Source of the DNA: Shimia_B sp038525525
Lineage (GTDB): Bacteria > Pseudomonadota > Alphaproteobacteria > Rhodobacterales > Rhodobacteraceae
Assembly (NCBI GenBank): GCA_038525525.1
Contig: JBCBHO010000003.1
Span: forward strand, 434,001 to 498,000
Length of the DNA stretch: 64,000 bases
Direction: 5' to 3'
Part shown: positions 1 to 9,515 of the stretch, in pieces
How positions within the stretch are numbered: the stretch's first letter is position 1
How the letters are laid out: each line of letters starts with the position of its first letter
Position numbers and translations under genes: made by a program
The notes under the pieces: generated by a model
The model's input: only the letters and a program-made list of their open reading frames with translations
The model's database searches: none
Told to the model about the DNA's origin: nothing

Positions 1-3000
1 CGTGATGCGGTCATTGCCGTAGCCCGTGTCGATGAACCCACCGTCCTCATGGGCGGTTACGGTATCGCCGCGATCGCTCGTGACGGCGTAGCGGAAGGTG
101 ACGTCATTGTCTTCGATCGTCGAGTAGGGATGAAGCGGGAAGACACCGGGATGCACCGCCGTCCATTGCGGCTCGGTGAGCTCGGGATAGCTCTGGACCA
201 TGCGATCGACGACGATCCGGTTATCGGCGTCGGGGCTGCCGTGGAAATTGATGTCGCGGTCGGTAAACGAGACATGGAGGTCGTTGTAGTGTTCGGCGCT
301 GAAGCTCGAGAAGAGCACTGCATGGCGCGACCCGGTGGAGGACAGATCGCTGAACGTGTTGTCAAAGGCTTCCTTGAACAGGAAATGATAGCCGCTGCTG
401 CCATCCTTGTTGTGCGCGCCGACGGCCGTCAGGCCCTCGCCCTCAACCTCATAGGTACGTTGGAACTTAAATCCGTGGGCGGCGGGGTTGAGCAGCGTGA
501 TATCCGCGATCTGGCTGCTCTGCACACCGTCGAGTTCGAGCGCCGCAATGGAGGTCCAAGCCTCGAGAGTGTCCTGAAAGAGATCGTGGTTCGGGCTACC
601 CCAGGAGCCCTCAATGGAGAAATCGCGTAGTGTCACGCCGGTCAGGAAGGTCGATTCCGCGGCCGTCGCGATTCCGCCTTCGAACGTGTAGGGAAGCGCC
701 TCTTCTAGCGTGACGGTGTTGCCATCGATGGCCACGATCTTGGAGCGCGCTTCTCGTAGGTAATAGTTTTCCAGATCGTTTTCTTCCACGCCCTCGGGCG
801 GGGTCCAGCCGGCATTGCCGGTGGCCTCGAGCCAGACTTCGTCATTGGCTTGTAGAATGTGTAAGAGATCGCCCACTTCCAGATCATGGCCTGGGTGAAG
901 TGTGACGGTATTGCTGCCTTTCTGAGCATCGTCGACCAACGTGCCAAGACGAACTTGAAGGTCTTCGGGCTGGACCAAGAGCGTTGGCGCCGCAGCGTTG
1001 TCGGGGATGTCGGTGATGAGCACCGTGCGCCCCTCGCCCGCCCCGATGAGTGAGATGTCGCTGCGATCGATGCGCAAGGTCTCCGTCACCGAGTAGGTGC
1101 CTTCGGCCAAATGAATGACAGCACCCGCGGGCGCGTCGTCCAAAAGGGCCTGGAAGTCAGTGGTGGAGATGTCGGGGCCCACATGGAACAGAAGCGGGTC
1201 TTGTCCCGCGAAGATAAAGTCCTTCGCGCCGAGCTCTGCGGCACTCACGTTTTCGAGGATCAGTTCAAGTCCCGAACCGGTTATGCGCGCGCCGCCGGGC
1301 GTGTCCGTGATCTCCAGGTCCGCGAGGTTCGTGAAGTCCGTGATGTCGCTCAGGTCAATCCGCTCCACCAGATTGTCCGGGTCGTAATCGGTCAGCGTGG
1401 CGACCTGGGCACCGCCTTTGATGACGAAGCTGTCAGTGTCGGCCCCACCTGAGAGGCGGTCAGATCCGCCCGCGCTGATTAGGAGGTCGCGCCCCTCTCC
1501 GCCGTCCAGCACGTCATCGCCGCCACCACCGGACAGCGTATCATCGCCAGTGCCGCCGACGAGGCTGTCATTGCCGCCGTTTCCGCTTAGGGAGTCGTTG
1601 CCTTCGAGGCCTCGGATCAAGTCACCCTTGGCGCCGCCAAGAATTATGTTGCCATCATTGCCGCCCTGCACGTCGCCTGCGATGAGGTCAGAGATGCTCA
1701 TCGTCTGGCCTGGCACGTCGCGCAGCCGCACTTGGCCTGTGCCCTCCACGATAACATGGCTCGCATCGGTCACGAGCTCGGTGTCGAGGAAGAGGCTGTT
1801 GGCGCCGTGTTTGATCACAAGTGTGCCGCTGTCGGAGGACGCGACCATGGCCGCGTCCACCACGAAGGTGAGGTCTCCAGTCGCGCCGGTCATGTCGATG
1901 ATCTCGATCCGCTCCATACCGTCGAGGCGGGCCGGCGAATAGGATCGGTCATTGCCGAAGATGCGCAGCGTGTCGGTGCCCGCTCCGCCGTCGAATCGGT
2001 CATAGCTGTTTAGGTTGGACAGTTGCCCGATGGCGTCGAATACCTCGTCGGCTTCGGCGCCTATGAAATCGTCTTCGCCGTCAGTGAAACGAAAATCGGC
2101 GCGCTGGCTCAGGGTCTCGCCAAGGAGGCGCACGGTATCTCCAGCGAAGACGAAGTCGGTTTCATCGAGGTCGCTGGCAGCAATACCGTTGAGCGTAATC
2201 GTTGTGCCACCGGTGAGCGTGATGCGGGCATCGCCGCCATTGGCTGTAATGTTCAGTTCGCTGAACCTCAGCCCGGCGAAGGCCCTCAGGTCGATACGCT
2301 CATAGTCGTCTGAGACGTCAAAGTCAGTGATGGTGAGAGCTTCGCCCGCGGTCACAAGGAATGCATCCGCGCCCGCACCGCCGGTGACAATATTGCTGCC
2401 GCTTCCGCCTACGAGAAGATCAGAGGAGGCGCCGCCGGATAGACTATCGTTGCCTGCGCCTCCAGTCAGCCGGTCATAGCCGTCTCCGCCAGAAAGGATG
2501 TCGTTGCCATCATTGCCGAGCAATGTGTCATTGCCGTCGCCGCCGCTCAGATCATCGTTGCCGTCAGCCCCGAGGAGCGTGTCTTCGCCGGTGCCGCCGA
2601 TGACGATGCCATCAAAGCCATCCTGCATCTGCACGCTCTGCCGCTGGGCATCATAGAGCGTGACCGGCCCGCTCCCTGCTAGTAGCACTTGATAGCCTGC
2701 ATCGGGCGAGACCTCGCGCAGATCCAGACTGAGCGGATCAGCGTCGAAGGTGATCTGGAGACTGTCGCTGTCTGACTGATCCAGAAGATCATCCGAGAGC
2801 GACAGAAGCGCTGAAGAGGCGGCCGTGACGTCGAGCTCTTCGATGCCATGCAGGCCCACCATCCGGAGGTGAGACATCGAAAGGTCGCTTGTTCGCAAGA
2901 AGACCAGCACGTCGTTACCTGCACCGGCGAGGATTGCATCGCCCGCAACAAGGTTTGCCCTGTTTGATGGGACCTCGATCAATTCATCATCTGAAGTCCC

Positions 3001-3048
3001 GGTGATGGTGTCGAGGTTGAGTGTCAGGCTAGCAAGAACAGTGGACAT
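1..3048 (-). CDS. RTX calcium-binding protein with parallel beta-helix region (partial, runs off left edge)
   Basis: The reading frame is open from an ATG at 3048 to the window edge, giving 1016 residues with the C-terminus missing. Two blocks of glycine/aspartate nonapeptides of the GGxGxDxLx type are visible, at about residues 145-230 and 455-540. Such repeats bind calcium in proteins exported by type I secretion. From about residue 620 the sequence reads like a pectate-lyase-like right-handed beta-helix: a segment predicting 'AVIHLAEGTYSVTETLRI' is followed by repeated D-x-S/T-x-x-N turns. The order (RTX first, helix later) is the reverse of the AlgE-type alginate epimerases, so the reaction is unknown. 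A polysaccharide lyase or epimerase or a structural surface protein are all possible. There is no classical signal peptide, as expected for a type I substrate. It is divergent from the sulfotransferase gene at 3310. Confidence 0.8.
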   Translation of the reverse strand, partial: MSTVLASLTLNLDTITGTSDDELIEVPSNRANLVAGDAILAGAGNDVLVFLRTSDLSMSHLRMVGLHGIEELDVTAASSALLSLSDDLLDQSDSDSLQITFDADPLSLDLREVSPDAGYQVLLAGSGPVTLYDAQRQSVQMQDGFDGIVIGGTGEDTLLGADGNDDLSGGDGNDTLLGNDGNDILSGGDGYDRLTGGAGNDSLSGGASSDLLVGGSGSNIVTGGAGADAFLVTAGEALTITDFDVSDDYERIDLRAFAGLRFSELNITANGGDARITLTGGTTITLNGIAASDLDETDFVFAGDTVRLLGETLSQRADFRFTDGEDDFIGAEADEVFDAIGQLSNLNSYDRFDGGAGTDTLRIFGNDRSYSPARLDGMERIEIIDMTGATGDLTFVVDAAMVASSDSGTLVIKHGANSLFLDTELVTDASHVIVEGTGQVRLRDVPGQTMSISDLIAGDVQGGNDGNIILGGAKGDLIRGLEGNDSLSGNGGNDSLVGGTGDDTLSGGGGDDVLDGGEGRDLLISAGGSDRLSGGADTDSFVIKGGAQVATLTDYDPDNLVERIDLSDITDFTNLADLEITDTPGGARITGSGLELILENVSAAELGAKDFIFAGQDPLLFHVGPDISTTDFQALLDDAPAGAVIHLAEGTYSVTETLRIDRSDISLIGAGEGRTVLITDIPDNAAAPTLLVQPEDLQVRLGTLVDDAQKGSNTVTLHPGHDLEVGDLLHILQANDEVWLEATGNAGWTPPEGVEENDLENYYLREARSKIVAIDGNTVTLEEALPYTFEGGIATAAESTFLTGVTLRDFSIEGSWGSPNHDLFQDTLEAWTSIAALELDGVQSSQIADITLLNPAAHGFKFQRTYEVEGEGLTAVGAHNKDGSSGYHFLFKEAFDNTFSDLSSTGSRHAVLFSSFSAEHYNDLHVSFTDRDINFHGSPDADNRIVVDRMVQSYPELTEPQWTAVHPGVFPLHPYSTIEDNDVTFRYAVTSDRGDTVTAHEDGGFIDTGYGNDRIT

Positions 3049-3309
3049 GAGAACCAATGCTGGCAAGGAACGACGAGGCCTGACCGCTACTGGCTAATTG
3101 TGGATTTCTTGTGCTTCCTAGAGGGGGAAAGTTTGGCAAATTCGCTTTGTATGTTGGATTTTAAGGAAGTGCCTCAGCGATCCAAAGAGGTTGCGGAGCC
3201 AACCCTTCTGAGTCACATACCCGCACGCGTCGAACCGCGCTGACGGTTTAAGCGGGCCAGCGTGGCATGTGTAGCGAAGCGCTGTGCGATCGCCTACTGT
3301 GGGGTCTAA
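3049..3309. other. Divergent intergenic region
   Basis: About 260 bases separate the minus-strand RTX gene from the plus-strand sulfotransferase gene. It must hold the promoters of both. I see no clear terminator, and no copy of the CCCC-AWAT-GGGG palindrome found upstream of the other secretion genes. A reading frame crossing it on the minus strand is a shadow of the sulfotransferase gene. Confidence 0.4.
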
Positions 3310-4101
3310 ATGGTCGCCTCTAAAACAACCTTGATTGTCACTGGTGTGGCCCGAAGCGGGACAACGGCGCTGGCCGAGCTCTTGAATGCCCATCCCGAGA
3401 TCTGCGTCGGCATCGAGCGGTTCAAGTTTCAGTATCTGCGCGCCGGCAACTATGATGCAGGATTGTTCACCTTTGATCGGTTCTTCGATTTCAAGGAGGA
3501 AGACACCAACATCATTCCCGCGCAAAGGCCGCATTGGAAGACAGTATACGACGCCATCGAAGCCAAGTGGGAAGGGGCGCGCATAGTCGGTGACAAGGTG
3601 CCGGACTTGACCCCGATCCTCGGCGATTTCTTCGCGGAGAATCCGGGTTTCAAGTACATCTACATTCTCCGCAACCTCAAGGACGTTGCCCTTTCCTGGC
3701 AGGCAAGGGCCGACCGTGCGCGGGATCGCTGGCCTGCGAGCCGGGGCTTTGCGGCAGCGTGCAAGAGCTGGGACGAACAGCAGACGGCAATCCACGAGTT
3801 CTGTCGCCAGCCGGAGGTGCAAGACCGCCTTTTGCTATTGGACTACGATCGGATGTTCGACCCAGATGTCCAAACCGAACAGGCTCTCCTTGGGTTTCTG
3901 GATTTGCAGCCTTCGGAGGAATTTACCCGCATGCTAGAGAGCCACAGGGAGTTCACTGTCAATCGGCCGAAAAAACGGGTCCCGAAAAAGTTCGTGTCGG
4001 CGTATAAGGATGTGGATATGGGCACCATGCGGGCTCTGCGCCGTCTCTCTCAGGAGCAGATGCAACACTGGTCAAGCATCGCGGTGAGCGGATGTCATTA
4101 G
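3310..4101 (+). CDS. Sulfotransferase family protein
   Basis: The 263-residue protein has the P-loop-like 5'-phosphosulfate-binding motif of PAPS-dependent sulfotransferases at residues 11-20 (TGVARSGTTA). A 3'-phosphate-binding motif follows at about 116-130 (ILRNLKDVALSW, with the usual R...D...S pattern). Enzymes of this family move sulfate from PAPS to a hydroxyl on a sugar, protein or small molecule in the cytoplasm. The length is normal for the family. The gene is followed after 74 bases by two glycosyltransferase genes on the same strand, so a glycan or glycoprotein acceptor is a reasonable guess. The substrate cannot be read from the sequence. Confidence 0.85.
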   Translation: MVASKTTLIVTGVARSGTTALAELLNAHPEICVGIERFKFQYLRAGNYDAGLFTFDRFFDFKEEDTNIIPAQRPHWKTVYDAIEAKWEGARIVGDKVPDLTPILGDFFAENPGFKYIYILRNLKDVALSWQARADRARDRWPASRGFAAACKSWDEQQTAIHEFCRQPEVQDRLLLLDYDRMFDPDVQTEQALLGFLDLQPSEEFTRMLESHREFTVNRPKKRVPKKFVSAYKDVDMGTMRALRRLSQEQMQHWSSIAVSGCH

Positions 4102-4175
4102 CCGCACTCAGAGGTCGTCATGGCGCAACTGGGACATCGATCTGACCCGCGGAAAACCAGGCTAGTCAGATTCCA

Positions 4176-7100
4176 ATGACAGGCGGTCCCCTCCTAACGC
4201 GATTGCGCGAGAGACTTTTTAAGCTTCGCAGACCCAATGGTGTCGTGGAGCGGCTGGACAGTGATCGAGCGTCTGGATGGTGGTCCAATCCGGAGAATGC
4301 CACTGCTCACGCGAAGCTGAGCCTTTACATCGATGGTAGGTTTGAACGGCATATATTGGCTGATCTGCCGCGCGATGACGTCGTGGCGGCGGGGCGTGCA
4401 GAGATCGGCTGCGGATTTGATGTCCCGATGCCAACGAGGGTGCGCGACGGCCAGTCACACTTGCTTGAATTGCGCGTGGGCACGGATGGGCCCGTCTTGC
4501 CAAACGGCAGCAGGAAAGTCCTACCGAGGGAGGGGGCAGGGCAAGCAGGTGAAGTCGACGCGTCCGGCGCGTCGAAAGAGAAATTGCCCCATGCTTCCGG
4601 GCTTGCGTTTGTCGACCAACGGGAGCGCGTTATCGCTGGTTGGGCCAAAGCTTGCACGGCGGTTAAGGTCTGCTTTGACGATGGCAGCGTCTTTACGACG
4701 CCTGTGGCCGAGCTCGTCCCTGGCTTCGGCGACACCGTACGGGAAGGGTTCCGCTTGCCAATCCCGCCCAATCTCCGGGACGGCCAATGGCATTCCGCGA
4801 CCGTGACCTTCGGAGAACTAGGAGACCCGGACCGAGGGAGTGCTTCAGGGGATGCACTAGACGGCAGCCCTGTGCGGTTCTGGATCGCGCCAGAGCCCAT
4901 GGTTGCTGAACTTACTGACGTCATAGGCGATCGCATCACGCTGCGCCTATCTGCAGGCGCGGACCCCTGCGCTGGTGCCAAGGTCGGGATACTCGTTGAT
5001 GGTGTGCCCGTCAGCTCTGCGATCTCCGACGAGCGCGGCTACGTTCACTTGCGACTAACGGCTGCGACCAAGAGCATCGAGGTGCTCAATGAAAGCGCCA
5101 CTCCGCCGCGGACAGCGGGGCGCTTCACGATCTCCGACAGTTGGTTCAATGCTGACGCGTTGCAGCCCCTTCCCTTGCCGAGGGCCGTGTTGACCGGGCC
5201 GGCCTGTGCGGAGGCCCGGGAGGCTTTCGCGATGTTTTGCGAGGAGCCCGATGGGCGCTTCGACCGGGCGTGGTACGCAAAGGTGGCGGGGACGTCTGAA
5301 GAGGAGGCCCTGCTGCACTACGCCGAACATGGCGCGGCCGCCGGCCTATCGCCCTCGCCACTCTTCGATGAGCGTGCCGTGCGGGCACGATTTCCCGAGA
5401 TCCAAGCGGCCATCGCGGAAGGCGAGCTCCCGGCTGCCTTCGCGCTTGAGCTGATATTTGGAGAAGGCGCGTTCTGCGCGTTGCCTGACCCTCTCGAAGC
5501 CCGCGAACACGGCACCGAGATAGATGAGATCAGACCCGCAGCTGCCCTTCCTCCTCCCAGCCAACAGCGATCCGCAAGTGACAGCATCTATGCCGCGTGG
5601 CTTGCGCGGCTCAAAGCGCCGGAGGACGCTACGCAAGAAGTGGCCGCCGATGAGGCCCGTGTGCAGAGCTATCTGCAGCATACCCGGCTCTTGGAACGCC
5701 CGCTCATCAGCATCATCATGCCGACATACAACCGGGCCTACACAATCGGAGAAGCCGTTCAGAGCGTCCTGGATCAGACCTATGACCATTGGGAGCTTCT
5801 GGTCTGCGATGATGCCAGCGATGACAAGACTGCACAAGTGATGGATGGCTTCGACGACCGCCGCATTCGCTACATGCAGTTTTCGAAGTCGAACGGCGCG
5901 GCCACTCGCAATAAGGGCCTGCGCTTTGCCAGGGGCGCCTACATTGCCTACCTCGACAGCGACAATCTCTGGAACCCGCATTTCCTCGATATGATGCTGC
6001 GGTCTCTCATGGCTTCGCCGGGCAGCGCGATTGCCTATTGCGGATATCTCGACACTGAAATCCGAGGAGCCGAGGTGCATCTGGCCCAACGCTCCCATGC
6101 GGTCTTCCGCGCGATTGCGCTGTCACGCCGAAATTTCATGGATCTGAACACAATCATCCATCATCGGCGCGTTTACGAATGGCTTGGCGGTTTCGACAAC
6201 GCGCTGCCTCGCCTGCAGGATTGGGATCTGATGCTGCGCTATACCAGCATCTTTCAGCCGCTCTTCGTCGATCACAGCCTGGTCTTTTATCGCCGCAACG
6301 TGGCCTGGGGACAGGTGACGCATCTCTTTCAGAGCTCAGGCGCACAGGACACCGTCAACGCCAAGACCCAGAGGCGCCTGAAGGACAATCATGAGCGCCT
6401 CCGCATTGTCTGGCCGCATCGAGGGGCCGTCACGATCCTCGTGGGTGCCGGTTTCGCGGGTAGTGATGCTCTTGCGCTCGCGTTGGCGGAAGCCGTTTCG
6501 CAATTTGTGGTGGTCGACGTGATCGACCTTTCCGGCCGCTTAGGTGACGCAGAAGGTATCTGTGAGGGCATCACCTTTCATACCATGCCCCCGCCACTAT
6601 GCGAGGATCCGGCTCGGCTCGGGCAGGTAGCGGCCCAATTCCTCAGGGATCGCCCAGTGTTTTGTCTCGGCATGGCGGAAGCTTTGCTGCGCCGGCTGCC
6701 TATTGAATTCCAAGCCAATCTGATGGCTGTCAGCGCAACTTCGCAAGGCGTGGTTGCGCGCGCCGTGAACGACGAGGTGACTCAGTTTCACCTGGGCGCC
6801 ATTCCCATTGAGGGCCGAGTCTCTGAGGAGCTTTTAGCCGACGATAAGGTGCGTAGCAGTGATGAAGAGTCTTTTATGCTGGTCTACCCCCCGAAGGAGG
6901 TTGGAGAGCGAGCTGACTTCCTAGAACAGGCACTCGAACACGCCCAAAAGCATGGGCTCTCGCTTGTTGTCCCGCCACTCGCGCCGGAGGATACGGAGTG
7001 GCACGAAGTCTCTGGAGGCGAGATCAGAAAGGTGCCCGCTATTGCGGGGATGGGTTGTGCGTCCGCTGTTTGGAGGGTGGCCCTCGCTGCTAGTCTTTGC

Positions 7101-7448
7101 CCGATCTCCCAGTTGGATCCTTACGCATTCAGTCTTCTCAATCGTCTGCAAAAGGCGGGCATCCCGCTTGCTGTGGTGCCAGGCACCTCTAAAGATGATC
7201 TAGTCCGGCAGTGGATCGACGCGCGTGCAGTCTATGAGATCAAAGTCCCCACCTTGCCTTGGCTGCTCGAAAAGGCTGGCAAGGTTTTCAAAGACCCGGG
7301 CTTGCACGGGCGGCTGTCCCGAAATGGCATGACCGTGCATCGGATTGCTATGCATGATCAGCAATCGCGCGAGAGAATTGCCAACATGATTTATCGTCTG
7401 CTGTTTGACCCGCCTGCCTCGAATGTTCGGTATGTCAAGCCGAGCTGA
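4176..7448 (+). CDS. Multidomain glycosyltransferase with central GT2 domain
   Basis: The 1090-residue protein has four parts. Residues 1-340 contain at least two related beta-rich modules of the form 'GW...dG...R..F..P..lrDGq.H', which are seen at the N-termini of other large glycosyltransferases. A short module at about 360-395 carries the FDxxWY...HYxxxGxxxGxxPxPxFD pattern. A clear GT2 catalytic domain starts at about 505 (RPLISIIMPTYN) with an acidic DxD-type site near 594 (YLDSDN). The C-terminal 400 residues look like a poorly conserved GT-B-like half. It probably adds sugars to a surface glycan or protein. The next gene starts inside its 3' end, so the two are probably co-translated. 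Donor and acceptor are unknown. Confidence 0.82.
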   Translation: MTGGPLLTRLRERLFKLRRPNGVVERLDSDRASGWWSNPENATAHAKLSLYIDGRFERHILADLPRDDVVAAGRAEIGCGFDVPMPTRVRDGQSHLLELRVGTDGPVLPNGSRKVLPREGAGQAGEVDASGASKEKLPHASGLAFVDQRERVIAGWAKACTAVKVCFDDGSVFTTPVAELVPGFGDTVREGFRLPIPPNLRDGQWHSATVTFGELGDPDRGSASGDALDGSPVRFWIAPEPMVAELTDVIGDRITLRLSAGADPCAGAKVGILVDGVPVSSAISDERGYVHLRLTAATKSIEVLNESATPPRTAGRFTISDSWFNADALQPLPLPRAVLTGPACAEAREAFAMFCEEPDGRFDRAWYAKVAGTSEEEALLHYAEHGAAAGLSPSPLFDERAVRARFPEIQAAIAEGELPAAFALELIFGEGAFCALPDPLEAREHGTEIDEIRPAAALPPPSQQRSASDSIYAAWLARLKAPEDATQEVAADEARVQSYLQHTRLLERPLISIIMPTYNRAYTIGEAVQSVLDQTYDHWELLVCDDASDDKTAQVMDGFDDRRIRYMQFSKSNGAATRNKGLRFARGAYIAYLDSDNLWNPHFLDMMLRSLMASPGSAIAYCGYLDTEIRGAEVHLAQRSHAVFRAIALSRRNFMDLNTIIHHRRVYEWLGGFDNALPRLQDWDLMLRYTSIFQPLFVDHSLVFYRRNVAWGQVTHLFQSSGAQDTVNAKTQRRLKDNHERLRIVWPHRGAVTILVGAGFAGSDALALALAEAVSQFVVVDVIDLSGRLGDAEGICEGITFHTMPPPLCEDPARLGQVAAQFLRDRPVFCLGMAEALLRRLPIEFQANLMAVSATSQGVVARAVNDEVTQFHLGAIPIEGRVSEELLADDKVRSSDEESFMLVYPPKEVGERADFLEQALEHAQKHGLSLVVPPLAPEDTEWHEVSGGEIRKVPAIAGMGCASAVWRVALAASLCPISQLDPYAFSLLNRLQKAGIPLAVVPGTSKDDLVRQWIDARAVYEIKVPTLPWLLEKAGKVFKDPGLHGRLSRNGMTVHRIAMHDQQSRERIANMIYRLLFDPPASNVRYVKPS

Positions 7449-8892
7449 TGGTGTCATACCGGTCGTCCACCAGGGCATCTTGCAACTGAATTCTGGCCCG
7501 ACCCTTCCTGATATAACGGCGCAGGTCCCGGATGGGACTGCGAGGCCAGAGATCTTTAGCATCCCAAGCATGCGCCAGGCCGTTTTGGACCCGGTGCCGC
7601 AGATGGATTTCACGCTCAACATAGAGCGCGGCGGCGTCCCGCTGCCGGGCACCCCGCTCCATATCCAGACAGGCGGCTGGGAGGGTTCGGTCGATTCGGT
7701 CCAAGGTGCGCGCGTCTCGGGTCATGCCCGCAATCAGCGTGCGCCCGGGTCTGATGTCGCTGTTGTGGCCTATGCTGGAGGCCGGGTTCTGAGCTCAGCC
7801 ACGGCCTGTGCGGAAGACGATGGGCGGTTCACGCTCGTCTTACCAGAAGCGCCGGACAAATCAGGTGACGCCATCACGCTGGGAATTGCCGGCTCCGACT
7901 TCATCCTCGAGAACGGAACTCTGGCACTCAAGGCCCCGCGCCCCACGCGCAAACTTCGCTTTGGCGCCCACTTGGTCGATGCGCTGCACATCCGCATCAA
8001 GATATCCGCGCCCAACCTCAGAGAAGCGCCCCTCTGGGGCGACTACCATTTTGCTTTGGCCATGTGCCACAGCTTCGAGCGGTTGGGCTATCTCGCCAAC
8101 GTCGATACTGGTGACAAGTGGTATGGTCCCGCCAATGACGATGCAGATGTCGTCTTATCCCTGCGAGGTCGCCACAGGTTCAAAACCGACCCGGCCAAGA
8201 TCAACATCTTATGGCTTATCTCTCATCCTGACCGCATCCCAGACGAGGAATTCGCGGATTACGATCATGTTGCGGTGGCCTCCGACATCTACGCCGCCCA
8301 TCTCGAGGCGCGTGGACTGGCTTCGGTAAGTGTACTGCACCAAGCCGTCGATGCCCGGCGTTTCAAAGGCGACCCGGACGCAAAGCGCAGGCGGGAATGC
8401 CTCTTTGTGGGCAATTCACGCCGCGAATACCGGAACATGGTGCGCTGGTGTCTAGAGGAAGACATACCGCTGGCGCTTTACGGGGGTGGCTGGGAGGGAA
8501 TCTTACCCCGAACGCTCTTGCGCGGCACGGGCGTCGATAACGCGGATCTCCCCGGGCTCTACTTGCGGCACCTCGTTCTTCTCAATGATCACTGGGACAG
8601 CATGCGGGCAAACGGTTTTCTGTCGAACCGCCTCTTCGATGGCAGCGCCGTGGGAACCCCAATCATCTCCGACCCGGTGCTGGGTCTCAGCGATGTCTTC
8701 CACGACACGATCAGCACGGCGCAATCGGGCGAGGAACTTGCCCATGAAGTGCAGCGCTGCTTTGACGATCCGGGTCCCTATCTCGAAAGAGCGGCCGCCG
8801 CGCGCGACATCGTGCTGGGCGCGCATACGTTCGACCACCGCGCAGCCACCCTGGCTGAGCTGATCCGGAAGCTGCGCGTCCAAAAGCTGTAA
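7423..8892 (+). CDS. CgeB-like glycosyltransferase (Glyco_trans_1_2 type C-terminus)
   Basis: About 489 residues. The frame also allows a TTG start at 7405 and an ATG at 7432; 7423 is chosen as the first ATG, and it overlaps the preceding gene by 26 bases. The N-terminal 150 residues contain a beta-rich module. The C-terminal 300 residues resemble the CgeB/spore-maturation glycosyltransferase group: 'FVGNSRREYRNMV' opens the second Rossmann half, 'LYGGGWEG' follows, and then comes the conserved stretch 'ANGFLSNRLFDGSAVGTPIIS'. These GT-B enzymes transfer sugar from nucleotide donors. It is the last gene of the sulfotransferase-GT2-CgeB group and probably works with them on one glycan. The exact product is not known. 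Confidence 0.78.
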   Translation: MFGMSSRADGVIPVVHQGILQLNSGPTLPDITAQVPDGTARPEIFSIPSMRQAVLDPVPQMDFTLNIERGGVPLPGTPLHIQTGGWEGSVDSVQGARVSGHARNQRAPGSDVAVVAYAGGRVLSSATACAEDDGRFTLVLPEAPDKSGDAITLGIAGSDFILENGTLALKAPRPTRKLRFGAHLVDALHIRIKISAPNLREAPLWGDYHFALAMCHSFERLGYLANVDTGDKWYGPANDDADVVLSLRGRHRFKTDPAKINILWLISHPDRIPDEEFADYDHVAVASDIYAAHLEARGLASVSVLHQAVDARRFKGDPDAKRRRECLFVGNSRREYRNMVRWCLEEDIPLALYGGGWEGILPRTLLRGTGVDNADLPGLYLRHLVLLNDHWDSMRANGFLSNRLFDGSAVGTPIISDPVLGLSDVFHDTISTAQSGEELAHEVQRCFDDPGPYLERAAAARDIVLGAHTFDHRAATLAELIRKLRVQKL

Positions 8893-9042
8893 GGCGCGCA
8901 TGAGCAGCGGCGCGAGATACGGCGCAATGGACACAGGCGCAGGGAAATAAGCGACTTGCCTTTCTGGATGGATTGTCCTGCGTTTGGTCCTTTGTAGAGT
9001 ATTCGAATGCGGCGCGCCGCCCATCGATCAAGGAGCATTCCA

Positions 9043-9345
9043 GTGGCCATCTTCCTGTTACACTACGACCTTTCTCACGAAGGCGGCCTGCCGCACTACG
9101 TCGAATTCAGAAAAGAGTTGACCCGGCTCCGGGCGCACCGTGTCTTGGACAACGCATGTTTGATCAATGTGAATACAGACGACCCGCGACGGTTGGTGGA
9201 TACGCTGAAGCCGATGACGGAGGAGCGTGATCGACTGTTTGCCATGCGCATGGAGCCTAGCAATTACTGGTATCTGAACGCTCTGCCGGACACCAACAAG
9301 TGGTTGAAGGAGAACCCGCCCGAGGCTTTCATCTCGCCGACTTGA
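9043..9345 (+). CDS. Small SinR/Cas2-like fold protein (hypothetical)
   Basis: The GTG at 9043 is chosen because an AAGGAG ribosome-binding site lies 8 bases upstream; an upstream ATG at 9007 lacks one. The 100-residue product begins with a beta strand, 'AIFLLHYDLS', followed by 'Y..FRKELTRL', an alternating strand 'NACLINVNT', a helix ending 'LKPMTEERDRLFAMRM', and a final Trp-rich helix. This order matches the small SinR/VapD/Cas2-like ferredoxin-fold proteins, in which D in the first strand and the D-R-L-F segment are typical. No cas genes or repeats are nearby, so a CRISPR role is not supported. Function unknown; family assignment is by pattern only. Confidence 0.6.
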   Translation: MAIFLLHYDLSHEGGLPHYVEFRKELTRLRAHRVLDNACLINVNTDDPRRLVDTLKPMTEERDRLFAMRMEPSNYWYLNALPDTNKWLKENPPEAFISPT

Positions 9346-9515
9346 GGGAGCCGGACCCTGGGCAGTCGCAAGTTAACGCCTATGGGCGCGCGACCGAGCG
9401 ACCAAACTGGTTTGGTTCCATGCAGTCGGGCAAAGCAGCTAATGCAGAGACTTATGTGCGAGCAGACGCCCGCCATCAGTCTTCTGGCGGCGCGCAACCC
9501 ACCACTAGCGAAAGC
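9346..9515. other. Convergent intergenic region with weak hairpin
   Basis: The SinR-like gene and the minus-strand LuxR gene converge here. A GC-rich inverted repeat around 9468-9495 (CGCCA...TGGCG) could end transcription from either side, but there is no T-run, so this is weak. Confidence 0.3.

Noticed and set aside
9043..9345. cas2 gene
   Set aside because: Only the fold pattern is similar; no cas1, other cas genes or repeat array occur in the window.
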